From: Schistocerca nitens
Lineage: Eukaryota > Arthropoda > Insecta > Orthoptera > Acrididae
DNA: 64,000 nucleotides
Direction of reading: 5' to 3'
Assembly (NCBI RefSeq): GCF_023898315.1
Contig: NC_064622.1
Span: forward strand, 179,696,178-179,760,177
Positions 55,022 through 64,000 of this stretch are shown one piece after another. Below the pieces are notes generated by a model. It was given only the letters and a program-made list of their open reading frames with translations, did not search any database and was not told the DNA's origin. Each line of letters opens with the position of its first letter. Position 1 is the stretch's first letter. The position numbers and the translations under genes were made by a program.

Positions 55022-55424
55022 CACCACTTATGACGCTCTCAAAAATCACATGATGGCTGTAAGGAGGTGAATCTCGGACTGAGCACGCAGAACGGATTAA
55101 CACACCGATTTACATAAGTAAAATAACACAGCGTTCCCAAATCGTTCGCACTGTTGACTATCTCATTAATTTTCTCACACAGCTCGTATTTATTTATTGA
55201 ACCTGATCTGATTAGAGCCATCAGGTCCTTTTTTACATCGGTATCTTTTTTACGTCATAGTGACCTAAGAAATAACTGTCTTAATATGATAAATAGTACT
55301 GAAATGATTGTAGTGTCTATAGTGACAATGTGATTAAATAATACTGACTATCAATTAATTCAGTTAATACTGGCAGTACTTGTATTACTGCTGCTGCCAC
55401 TAATAGTGATCTTAGTAATAATTT
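55021..55424. other. AT-rich, nothing recognised
   Basis: No motif seen. Confidence 0.5.
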
Positions 55425-55436
55425 AATAACGATAAT

Positions 55437-55676
55437 GGAAATGGAGATGTCGTGTGACTAGGGCCTCCCGTCGGGTAGACTGTTCGCCTGGTGCAAGTCT
55501 TTCGAGTTGACGCAACGTCGGCGACTTGCGTGTTGATGGCGATGAAACGATGATGATAAGGACAACGCAACACACAGTCCCTGAATGCAGAAAATCCCCG
55601 ACCCAGCCGGGAATCGAAGCCGGGTCGTTAGGTATGACATTCCGTGGCGCTGACCAGTCAGCTACCAGGGGCGGAC
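55437..55676 (-). mobile_element. SINE-2b copy, 12-bp TSD
   Basis: Minus strand: CCCCTGGTAGCTGACTGGTC, B box GGCTTCGATTCCC, GACTGTGTGTTGCGTTGTCC, and the CGTCGGCGACTTGCG... body. TSD AATAACGATAAT at 55425-55436 and 55677-55688. Confidence 0.95.
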
Positions 55677-55688
55677 AATAACGATAAT

Positions 55689-56958
55689 AACGACAGTAAT
55701 AATAATAATAATAATGATGGTAGCTGGTATAAAATAATTTATAGGTGTACAATATAGATGTTGACTTACAAAGCGATTTTTGGGGAAAGGAAGTTTAGGA
55801 AGACTGCATCCACTGAGGCGAAATGGTAAAGATCTGATTGGAAAGAAGGATGTACAAGGGTAACGAATGCGAAGAGGGACAATGCTAATCATTATTGTTG
55901 CTTTAGTAGATGTGTCAGGCACTTTACTGTGAATAGCAGAGTGATCACGTAATCCACGTAGATGTGGTAACCAGTGTGCGTGGCTGATGCAGCGGTCAGC
56001 ATATGTGCCTAGTGAGCAGGAGAAAAGGGTTAGAATCTCTGTTCAGCAGATATTTTGAAATTGCTCCATTCCTATAAATCAATGCCCACTGGCAGCTAAT
56101 ATCTTTAATTCCTTTGTGTCTTGATTCATCAAAACACTGCAACACCAATACATTGTTTGGTGTTAACTGCGCACCATTCACTACGCCACAATTAGAACCT
56201 CCCGCTGAAATGCCCACATCATTAAGTAGCAATAAATTGCTGCTGTATCATCTCCGTGGGAAAGGGTATGCCCATTACGTTCCTCGCCTTCTTCCTTTCT
56301 ATCTCACGCACTCTGCACGCCTACTGCGAAAAGAGCTCCACGTCTTCTGTTTCCGAAGTCCGCTTCCAGAGGCTTTGAAGCTTAATTTTCAATCCGGGCA
56401 GGAAATCTGCTTTCTTAACTTGCGCTGCGACTTCGGGAAATCCTTTGCTCCGTGCCAGAGTCGTCGGGCATTTAATTAAGGAGTCCTTAAAGCAGTGGAA
56501 GGGCGCCAAAGGTCGGGAGAGCCTAACGAAGCGTGTAACGCCGGGGGACGGAGAAACCTGCAGACCGAGTGGCGAAAAATACGGCCGCGGAGCCGGATGA
56601 ATGGCCAACTCGGAAAAATAAACTTCGCTCGGATGAGCCGCGGATCGTCAGCTGCGTCCAACATTCAGAGAGATCTGTTTGGCAAAGTACTCAATTCCTG
56701 ACTCCTTTAAGTTCATTCATGCTGCTGCTCTTTTAGACACTATGGTCAACAGATTTCTGTATGAAGTAGAACCTTAAGAGATATCGAATGACACAGTGCA
56801 CAGAAATTCCTTCTGTAGTATTCACCAACTGCTGTCGTGAACACTAATCTTCACTAGTGATATTGTTGGAAACATTTCCTTAAGTTTGTTTTTATTGAAG
56901 TTTGTGATACTAAATACCGTAATGAAAACATGGATGTTAGCTATTTAAAGACTTACTG
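55689..56958. other. No gene; contains a CpG-rich block at 56330-56670
   Basis: 55689-56330 is unremarkable, with an AAT repeat at its start. 56330-56670 is richer in G+C and in CpG than its surroundings, with TTTAATTAAGGAGTCCTTAA at 56470-56489. Short frames on both strands show no domain. It could be a regulatory block of the receptor gene or an old repeat. Confidence 0.4.
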
Positions 56959-56969
56959 TGTTCTATTTA

Positions 56970-57161
56970 GCCGGCCGGAGTGGCCGTGCGGTTCTAGGCC
57001 CTGCAGTCTGGAGCCGAGCGACCGCTACGGTCGCAGGTTCGAATCCTGCCTCGGGCATGGATGTGTGTGATATCCTTAGGTTAGTTAGGTTTAATTAGTT
57101 CTAAGTTATAGGCGACTGATGACCTCAGAAGTTAAGTCGCAGAGTGCTCAGAGCCATTTTT
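56970..57161 (+). mobile_element. SINE-1 copy, 11-bp TSD
   Basis: Complete SINE-1 of the AATTAGTTCTAAG subfamily. TSD TGTTCTATTTA at 56959-56969 and 57162-57172. Confidence 0.95.
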
Positions 57162-57266
57162 TGTTCTATTTATATTACTAGGCCGTGTTTATCAGCTACT
57201 GTCACTTATTGCTTATTAACTATTAGGAGTTCTTGTGAAAAGGAAGTACAAGTATCATTAGAATGA

Positions 57267-57482
57267 TGTCCGCCCCCGGTAGCTGAGTGGTCAGCGTGAC
57301 AGAATGTCAATCCTAAGGACCCGGGTTCGATTCCCGGCTGGGTCGGAGATTTTCTCCGCTCAGGGACTGGGTGCTGTGTTGTCCTACTCATCATCATTTC
57401 ATCCCCATCGACGTGCAAGTCGCAGAAGTAGCGTCAAATCGAAAGACTTGCACCCGGCGAACGGCAGCCGTTAGTCACACGA
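57267..57482 (+). mobile_element. SINE-2b copy, 11-bp TSD
   Basis: Head CCCCCGGTAGCTGAGTGGTC (A box), B box GGGTTCGATTCCC, and a body with CTCAGGGACTGGGTGCTGTG and CGACGTGCAAGTCGC. TSD CATTAGAATGA at 57256-57266 and 57483-57493. Confidence 0.95.
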
Positions 57483-57650
57483 CATTAGAATGAAGCTCGT
57501 CACTGTAATTCAATAGTAGAGAAGGTCGAAAGAGTGGCAGGATTTTAAATTTAATCTTCAGTAATTGGTTGTTGTAATCCACAGCTTGCTAATAACTGCC
57601 CCCTCACAAGCACGTTCAGACTCTAAGATGACAGATCATTTCTGTACTCG

Positions 57651-57733
57651 ATCGTGCCCGTGGTCTATTGGGCCGGCACGGTAGCTCAGCGTTTTCGGTG
57701 AGAGTATTGGCCACCCTTTGTGAAAAAAAAAAA
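57651..57733 (+). mobile_element. tRNA-like stub followed by a truncated SINE (GCCGGCACGG type)
   Basis: GTGCCCGTGGTCTATTGG is directly followed by GCCGGCACGGTAGCTCAGCG and a short A-run. The same two modules are joined in the right arm of the palindrome (36996-37221). Confidence 0.7.
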
Positions 57734-58342
57734 GAGTCTACTTCTCATCGGTGGAATATAAAAGTTGTTGTGCGTCGTCCACACAGAACGACTGACGAAA
57801 CGACAAAGAAGTAGATCGAAAGGGGGAAGAAAGTGGAAGCGGTTTTGACTACAGTCGAAGAACGTCCTTTGTCCCTAGTTCGATTCCAGGCACTGCTTAA
57901 AATCATCAACAATTTCGGCCGAAGACATCCGGTACCAAGAGTAGCCTTCGTTCTGCCAACGAACTTTTCAAAGAAGGCGGAGAAAAAGGCAGAGTTTCAG
58001 AACGACCTCTTGCGCTTGGGTTGGGAAACTGTCTCTAAGCCGGAACAATCAGCAGTGATCAACGGCATCACACACAAGACAATACAAGCTATTGCATTAA
58101 AAATAGCTAAGGTTTAATCATAGGACGTGTAGCATGCAAATGGAAAAAAGGTCATGATGATCTCTCCACTGGCAAAAGGGTATATATTAGTCTTCCACTG
58201 GGATCACCGGGAGGGGTCTGCCAAAGAGGAGGTAACCGTGAGAAAAAGTTTGAGTAACCAACATTTTAGAGTGGGATTGTTCTATTAGAATCAACGGCTA
58301 CAACAACAACGATAACAATATTAGTTCACTTTATTTTACGCG
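57734..58342. other. Possible LINE leader; 94-codon open frame without known domain
   Basis: An open frame at 57833-58117 has no recognisable domain. 58195-58330 (GAGGAGGTAACCGTGAGAAA) resembles the region upstream of RTE-like LINE endonucleases, so this may be the leader of the LINE fragment at 58790-59205, split by the MITE. Confidence 0.4.
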
Positions 58343-58747
58343 TCCGTACTGATCATACAAAATTTTACACTTCACTATTACCGGTTTCGGCTACTGCCAT
58401 CTTCAGCACATAAAATATTCTAATGTAGCATCAACGTCAAACTAAACATTTAGGTACATAATAAGCACATACTACGTACCTACATGTTTAGTTTGACATT
58501 GATACAACATCAGAGTATTTTATGATCTGAAGAAATGGTTCAAATGACTCTAAGCACTATGGGACTTAACATCTGAGGTTATCAGTCCCCTAGACGTAGA
58601 ACTACTTAAACCTAACTAACTTAAGGACATCACACACATCCATGCCTAAGGCAGGATTCGAGCCTGCGACCGTAGAACTGATCTGAAGATGGCAGTAACC
58701 GAAACCGGTAATAGTGAAGTGTAAACGTTTGTGTGATCAAGACGGAC
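58343..58747. mobile_element. Palindromic MITE interrupted by a SINE-1
   Basis: TTTACACTTCACTATTACCG with GGTTTCGGCTACTGCCATCT at the left is mirrored by GATGGCAGTAACCGAAACCG and GTAATAGTGAAGTGTAAA at the right. The interior also pairs (TAAACATTTAGGTA with TACCTACATGTTTA). No coding capacity. Confidence 0.8.
58534..58678 (-). mobile_element. SINE-1 copy, 5' truncated, nested in the MITE
   Basis: Antisense 3' part of SINE-1, stopping inside the B-box region. TSD TGATCTGAAGA at 58523-58533 and 58679-58689. Confidence 0.93.
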
Positions 58748-58789
58748 CTGTAAATTAAAGTTCCAAAAATATGATCACGGACTCATTTT

Positions 58790-59205
58790 CAGACTTTATG
58801 TCTTCAATTGATAAATACTAGTTCAGATATACATGCCTACGGCACAAGGAAAGACGAAGAGCTACAGAAAGTATATAAGAGTACTGAACGGGTAATTCAG
58901 TATGTAAAGGGAGACGATAATCTAATAATCATGGGGGACTGGAACACGGTTGTAGGGGAAAGAATAGAAAAGGGGATTATGGGAGAATATAGGCTAGGCA
59001 GTAGGAATGAAAGAGAAGTTAGAGTAATTGAGTTATGAAATAAATTTCAGATGGCAATAGCGAATACTCCGTTAAAAGATCACTAGAGCGGGACGTATAT
59101 TTAGAAAAGGTCGGAGACAGGAGAAGACACTAGAAGGATTTCATCTGGTCAGAAAGAGATTCCAAAATCAGATGTTGCATTGTTAGGCGTGCCAAGAAGC
59201 AGACA
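58790..59205 (+). mobile_element. RTE-like LINE endonuclease fragment
   Basis: IIMGDWNTVVGERIEKGIMG then YRLGSRNEREVRVIE is the central block of an RTE/BovB-related endonuclease (GDWNxxVG, LGxRNERG). The following bases give decayed KFQMAIANTPLKDH. No reverse transcriptase is attached. Confidence 0.7.
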
Positions 59206-59211
59206 TACAGG

Positions 59212-59915
59212 ATGTTCCAAAATGATCTTCATAGCTTTGATCACGTATGTTTCAGAAATGAGGATAGATATTTGGAAAGTGTAGTTTAAGGGATAAGGTT
59301 CATACCCCTAAAGGTTTCTGTTTGTTTTGTAGGTTAGTTATTGACGAAAATGGCCACTCATCAGCAGATGGCACAGTATGTGGACTTGTTGATACAGGTC
59401 AAATCTGACAGCCAGATCCAGCGGAGCTTCAGGACACATTAGAGAAGCACACCACCATCACCGCTAACCAACAGAGAGTGGTACACGAGGTTCAAGGAAT
59501 ACGGAAGTGTCATTGAGAGGATGAGTTACGGGCGTCCGACTACGAGTACAGCAGATGTGGAGCGGGTGTAACAGGCATTTATCCGGAGCCCATCCAAATC
59601 AATCAGATAAGCGTCTCCACAGTTTCAGCTTCCACCAACTACGGTGTACAGGATGCTACACAAGAGACTAAAGTTTCGGCCTACAAGGTGCAGTTGCTGC
59701 ATGCACTTAAGCCTGATGAAAGGCCAAAGCGAGATTCTGAGGCGCATCGACGATGACCGAGACTATCTGAAAACTGTGATGTTTTCGGAAGGTAAACCGA
59801 CACAGTATGAGGATCTAGGCCTCTGAGAACCCTCACTTTAGCACTGACATTGTGTACGACAGTCCGAAGGTAAACGTGTGGTGGGACAGTTTTCCTTTGC
59901 AGCGGAGTCAATAAT
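59212..59915 (+). mobile_element. IS630-like transposon relic
   Basis: Starts ACAGGATGTTCCAAAATG. It encodes MATHQQMAQYVDLLIQVKSD, WYTRFKEYGSVIERMSYGRP, VYRMLHKRLKFRP and VMFSEGKPTQ (first catalytic region, the usual SDEA decayed), then a decayed block to 59910. Several stops. It is cut off by the mariner-like relic that follows. Confidence 0.7.
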
Positions 59916-59942
59916 TTCGACAGCAGTGGCGGTTCGTGAATA

Positions 59943-60655
59943 TACGAGTGTTGGAAGTTAAATAGTGGCAGCTATTTATTCACAACATATACAAATGAGT
60001 AACATGTTTGCACCTGTGACTGCGTTGTGTAGAACCTGTTGCCAGCGATGTGGAAGGTCTGGTATACCGTTAGCAGAGCCTGTTCTGTTGATGGCGCGAA
60101 TGGAGCGGTCTACTGCCTTTCGAATCTCTGGAATGGTTCTGAAGCGAATGCCACGAAGTGGTTCCTTCATCTTTAGAATTAAAACCAAAGTCACAAGGAC
60201 TTAAGTCCGGGGAGTATGGTGGACGGTACAGTACTTCCCAGTCCCATCGACAGTAGAGAGCAGTCACAGCTTGCGCTGTATGCGCCCGCACATTGTCGTG
60301 AAAAATGATGGGTGGTTTGCGCAGGAAGTGCCGCCGCTACTTTCGCAAAGCTGGTCGCAGGTGATGCTCCAAAAACGAACAGTAATACTGTGCATTGACG
60401 GTCTGCCGTGGAGGAACGTAATGCGTTAGGATAACACCATCACAGTCCTACACGAGAATCACCATAACTTTAGACCGCTCCATTCGCACCATCAACAGAA
60501 CAGGCTCTGCTGACGGTGTACTACGCCTTCCACATCGCTGGCAACGGGTTCTACCCAACGGTGCTGATTACGTTGAAGGACAGTAACAGGTGCAAACATG
60601 TTACTCTTTTGTATCGGTTGTGAATAAATAGTTGACACTATTTAAGTTCCAAACC
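59943..60655 (-). mobile_element. mariner-like relic with its 3' end at both ends (inverted)
   Basis: Minus strand: TAQAVTALYCRWDWEVLYRP, PYSPDLSPCDF (third catalytic region), MKEPLRGIRFRTIPEIRKAV, DRSIRAINRTGSANGIPDLP. About 170 bases at the left (59943-60112, with GTAACATGTTTGCACCTGTG) recur inverted at 60478-60655, where the plus strand again encodes RSIRTINRTGSADGV and RLPHRWQRVLPN. The N-terminal half of the gene is missing. Confidence 0.75.
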
Positions 60656-61200
60656 TCGTACATTGTGGGTGTTCACAAATTTTTAGATTCAGATAAATCT
60701 GAGACTGTGAAATTAATAGCCTCTGGTATATAACAGTTACTCTTATGAACACGTTTATACAACTACAGACACTGCCAATAATAATAAAAATAGTAATAAT
60801 AAGATGCGTAACTTATCCGACAAAAGAAATAATTGTTTTTGGGGAATTTTGTTGTTTTGTATATAATTAAGTACAGTTTAGGGCAATAACGAAATAACGT
60901 GTAAGCTTTTCGCAGCTCTCTGTTACACAGTTTTGCGTAAGTGGGAGATTTCGTGCTGTTCCATTTTTTCAGACAAATGTACAAGGTCCCTAACAGATGT
61001 ATTAGTTCAGGATTCTACTTCCGGCCTGAAAATCAGATATTCTTACGTTGCATCCACACAACAACTTGTGCTAACTGTTTACTTGCTTGTTAAACGTTCG
61101 CTTGTAGTCACGCTTATTCGATTTCTCAATCAAAGGATGAGTTATCGCAGGGTCTGGTTCCTTCGTAGCTAACTTATCCTCGTAATTTACTTTTCTGTTC
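60656..61200. other. AT-rich, nothing recognised
   Basis: No motif seen. Confidence 0.5.
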
Positions 61201-61366
61201 CCAGAGTGAGATTTTCATCTTGCAGAGAAGTGTGTGCTGATATGAAACTTCCTGGCGGATTAAAGCTGTGTGCCGGACCGTGACTCGAACTCGGGACATT
61301 AGTCTTTCCTATTCTACCAAATGAGCTACCGAAGCACGGCTCACGACCCGTCCTCACAGCTTTACT
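61201..61366 (-). mobile_element. SINE-4 copy (tRNA-derived)
   Basis: Antisense: GATATGAAACTTCCTGGCGG, B-box complement GACTCGAACTC, A-box complement TACCAAATGAGCTACCGAAG. No clear TSD found. Confidence 0.8.
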
Positions 61367-61636
61367 TTTCTCTTAGCATTTAAAATAGATTCAACCCAGC
61401 TCGTGTTTATACTGTACACGAAAGCCGATTCCCGCATAGTAAACAGCCAACTCCAAACACAAAGTGCGGTTTGTGGGAATGAATAAACTCAAGTAGTAAT
61501 GTCTACCAACACGGTCACTTGGCTAGAATACAGATGAGGCGCTGCGATCCACAAGGGACCAAAGCACGCCACAGTCGATCCCACATTTAAGTGATTATCA
61601 GAGAAACCAGCGATACAGCGTTTCGTGAATTTTCAT
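61367..61636. other. Nothing recognised
   Basis: No motif seen. Confidence 0.4.
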
Positions 61637-61638
61637 AT

Positions 61639-62338
61639 ACAGGGTGAGTCGCGTAAGACGTAACACCCCCATTATTCCGGGGGAGATTGCACGTATCGGC
61701 ATGCGGTTTTCGGCGAATCATAGCCGACTATGGGGCACATACGTTGGTACATGCACAATAATCACAACGTTTATATTGACCGAGATAATGAGGCAAGTAC
61801 ATGTTTCTTAAATGGGCCGCTATACTTTTTTTAACATCATTTGAAAGCTCTGGAAAATACGCGTATAGTGATGTAACGCATGTTGCTATTGTGACTCAAA
61901 CATCGCTTAAAATACGCTGGGAAATATTGTACGATTGAAGGTTGAGGCGGTCGGAAGCGGCTGCAGACTGTAAACACGCCTCGCGCGACCCGCAGGCCGA
62001 GTTGCCGTGCTCTATGCAGCATGCACGGCCTACGCTACGTAGGTAAATCGTCATCCGCCCTCTTTTAAGGAAAGTTTGAATCACAATAGCAACATGCGTT
62101 ACATCACTATATGCGTCTTTTCCAGAGCGTTCGAATGATGATAAAATAAGTATAGCGGCCCATTTAAAAAACATGTACTTGTCTCATTATCTCGGTCAAT
62201 ATAAACGTTGTGATAATTGTGCATATACCAACGTATGTGCCCCATAGTCCGCTATGATTCGCCGAAAACCGTATGCCGATACGTGAAATCGCCCCCGGAA
62301 TAAAGGGGGTGTTACGTCTTAGGCGACTCACCCTGTAT
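61639..62338. mobile_element. Foldback MITE, arms of about 270 bp
   Basis: Left end ACAGGGTGAGTCGCGTAAGA with ACGTAACACCCCCATTATTC; right end GGAATAAAGGGGGTGTTACG with TCTTAGGCGACTCACCCTGT. Complementarity continues through ATGGGGCACATACGTTGGTA, TCGGTCAATATAAACG and ATGTAACGCATGTTGCTATT for about 270 bases with few mismatches. The loop (about 61910-62070) is GC-richer. TATA borders each side. No gene. Confidence 0.88.
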
Positions 62339-62989
62339 ACAGTGTAGGCTTACAGCACAGATAAGACTAACAGATATCAGAAGCATGAATAAATGTTGCA
62401 ATCTCACAACCACTGGTGATGTGCTTTAGGCTCATTTTATTCTCAGCGCCGCAAATGGATTACTGTATGATAAAATTCACAACTTCATATATAACTCATT
62501 CACAAACCCACAAAATAGATTTACTGCCAGTACAACTTTAACATACACTGACGTCCGATCTAATTTTACTGCATAGCGAGTGAATTAACATATCTGACGA
62601 GTGTGCTATCATCTAACAGGATTTAGCGAACGGAGTAGAAAATCTGCCGCAATGTTCTACCACCTGGTGGCAGTGACGTAGTTCAGTGGCAAAGACTAGC
62701 TGCGCACATTGTGAACCGTGCACGTCCTTTATCAAATTCGTACGTATTTGGTCTGTAAGGCAATTACGACACCCGAGGTGCTCATGTGCAAAAGCTCCTT
62801 AAAACGTGCACAACTGATGCTGTGCTCGAGACTGATGCCAAGTTTCATGGAGTCTAGAGGGAGCAGTACCGCGGTAGATTAAGTGCCTCATCTTTCAGAT
62901 TGCAGCATCTACGCTACGTTTAACAGCATTCAAGGAAAAATAATCAATAAATTCGAGAGTCCAGGTGCTCACATGCTCTTGTGCTCCTA
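62339..62989. other. No gene recognised; possible 5' part of the next relic
   Basis: Only weak transposase-like words near 62700-62900. Confidence 0.35.
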
Positions 62990-63300
62990 GACAGCAGCTG
63001 CCGCTGCTCGACAGTTTATCTGAACATATCGCAACAGTTTGTATTTGCAGAGTTCGAAGACTGTCAAACTGATATCATGCTGCAGCACGATGGCACCCCT
63101 CCACATTGGAGAGCCAATGTCTACTAGATCCCGGAGCAGGACTTGCAGAAGCTACGATATCGCATCAGAGCAGCAGCTGCACACATTAATGAGAACGTAT
63201 TGGGTCGGACATGGGAGGATGTGGAATATCGCGAAGAACTGGAATATTTCTTAGATATTCTGCGCACCACACCTGGCGCACGCGCTGAAATCTGTTAACG
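62990..63300 (+). mobile_element. IS630-like transposase C-terminal relic
   Basis: DCQTDIMLQHDGTPPHWRAN is the second catalytic region (FQQDGAPPHW in relatives), and LRYRIRAAAAHINENVLGRT with a weak DVEYREELEYFLDIL is the C-terminal helix region. The block around the third catalytic residue is lost. Confidence 0.7.
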
Positions 63301-63544
63301 GCTACTGAGCCTTTCGGTGTGTGTGAACATTATGCCTCAATCTGCAACTTTTTACCTATCACCATTTCTAAAATACACGTGATCAAAACTGCAAAGATCA
63401 TTATGATAAACCCTTAGGCTTGGATCACAATTTCGTAATGAAAAGTAAGCTAATGCTTAAGAGACTCTTCTGGAATAAACAGTGTGGAAAGTAGTGGGAT
63501 ACTAACGTCATCATAATCATGAGACGAATTTCTTTTTTGAGGCC
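63301..63544. other. Nothing recognised
   Basis: No motif seen. Confidence 0.4.
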
Positions 63545-63735
63545 ATAATTACTGTGACGCATATGGGAGGACGACGGTTCAATCCCGCGTCCGGCCATCC
63601 TGATTTCCCCAAATCGCTCCAGGCAAATGCCTGGGTGGTTCCTTTGAAAGGGCACGGCCGACTTCCTTCCCTGATCCAATGACACAGATGACCTCGCTGT
63701 CTGGTCTCCTTCCCCAAACAACCCAACCCAAGCCA
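63545..63735 (+). mobile_element. SINE-5 copy (tRNA-derived)
   Basis: B-box region GGTTCAATCCCGCGTCCGGC, then ATTTCCCCAAATCGCTCCAG and GGGCACGGCCGACTTCCTTC, with GACCTCGCTGTCTGGTCTCC near the end. The head is degraded. Confidence 0.75.
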
Positions 63736-64000
63736 ATTACTGTGGTAAGAACATCTCAGTATACAATTTATTCGAAGACGAGTAAACAACTTTAAAAAGG
63801 TCAGTCGCATAATTTGACACACAAATGTAGGTACAAGGAAGGGAACTGTGAAGAAAACTTGGATAAGAAAAGAAATGCTTCAATTGATCGACATAAGGAG
63901 GAAGTACAAATATGTTCAGGGAGAGACAGGAATACAGAAATATAGGTCACTTAAGAATGAAACAAACAGGAAGTACAGTGAATTCACGCAGTAACGGGTG
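63736..64000. other. Nothing recognised to window end
   Basis: AT-rich, no motif. Confidence 0.4.

Noticed and set aside
56321-56608. 95-codon open frame in the CpG-rich block
   Set aside because: Overlapping open frames on both strands, no motif; base composition explains it.
57833-58117. 94-codon open frame as a host gene
   Set aside because: No recognisable domain, and the surroundings look like LINE leader sequence; left as unclassified.
40000-64000. Further upstream exons (TM1-5) of the receptor gene
   Set aside because: I looked for minus-strand exons with splice sites and transmembrane-like residues in the unique stretches and found none I could support.
1-64000. CRISPR arrays, operons or bacterial signals
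   Set aside because: No regularly spaced identical short repeats; the window is clearly animal intronic DNA.

Overview
The window looks like intronic DNA from a large-genome orthopteran, probably a short-horned grasshopper or locust; this is inference, as no species search could be run. The reasons are many copies of a tRNA-derived SINE family with sharp target-site duplications (TSDs), many Tc1, mariner and IS630-like relics, CR1-group LINEs, and one host gene whose two visible exons lie 33 kb apart.

Host gene: two minus-strand exons (39618-39718 and 6278-6368) encode transmembrane helices 6 and 7 of a rhodopsin-class neuropeptide receptor, most likely the RYamide (NPY-like) receptor. Their splice sites and phases fit together exactly. 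Upstream exons (TM1-5) and the C-terminal tail exon were not found and probably lie outside the window. Everything else here is intron or repeat.

Layout: 1-4236 holds CR1/L2-group LINE copies; 4294-5482 an IS630-like relic; 6278-6368 the TM7 exon; 7247-7900 a SINE and a Penelope-like fragment; 8850-10460 a mariner relic split by SINEs. The region 11988-37412 is a 25.4-kb inverted-repeat element: two nearly identical arms of about 11.75 and 12.1 kb around a 1.6-kb spacer, with Tc1/mariner-like CAGTC ends and TA on each side. The region 37.8-41.7 kb has Tc1 fragments, the TM6 exon and nested SINEs. A solo LTR lies at 42559-43045 and a nearly whole Tc1-like transposon at 44559-45981. A CR1 LINE (ORF1 with PHD and SGNH domains, then EN/RT) occupies about 46.0-51.17 kb. 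The rest, 51-64 kb, mixes quiet AT-rich intron, mariner/IS630 relics, an RTE-like LINE fragment, SINEs and foldback MITEs.

The main candidate for something undescribed is the 25-kb palindromic element inside the receptor intron. Its arms share three old SINEs. The right arm alone carries two later SINE insertions, a 100-bp loss and a 10-bp tail expansion, so it is not a simple strand-copy artefact. Each arm also holds a diverged internal copy of the element's own end and two arrays of tRNA-like (B-box) modules, and the spacer holds a diverged copy of the terminal repeat. Because it sits in an intron, any receptor pre-mRNA should contain a roughly 12-kb hairpin.
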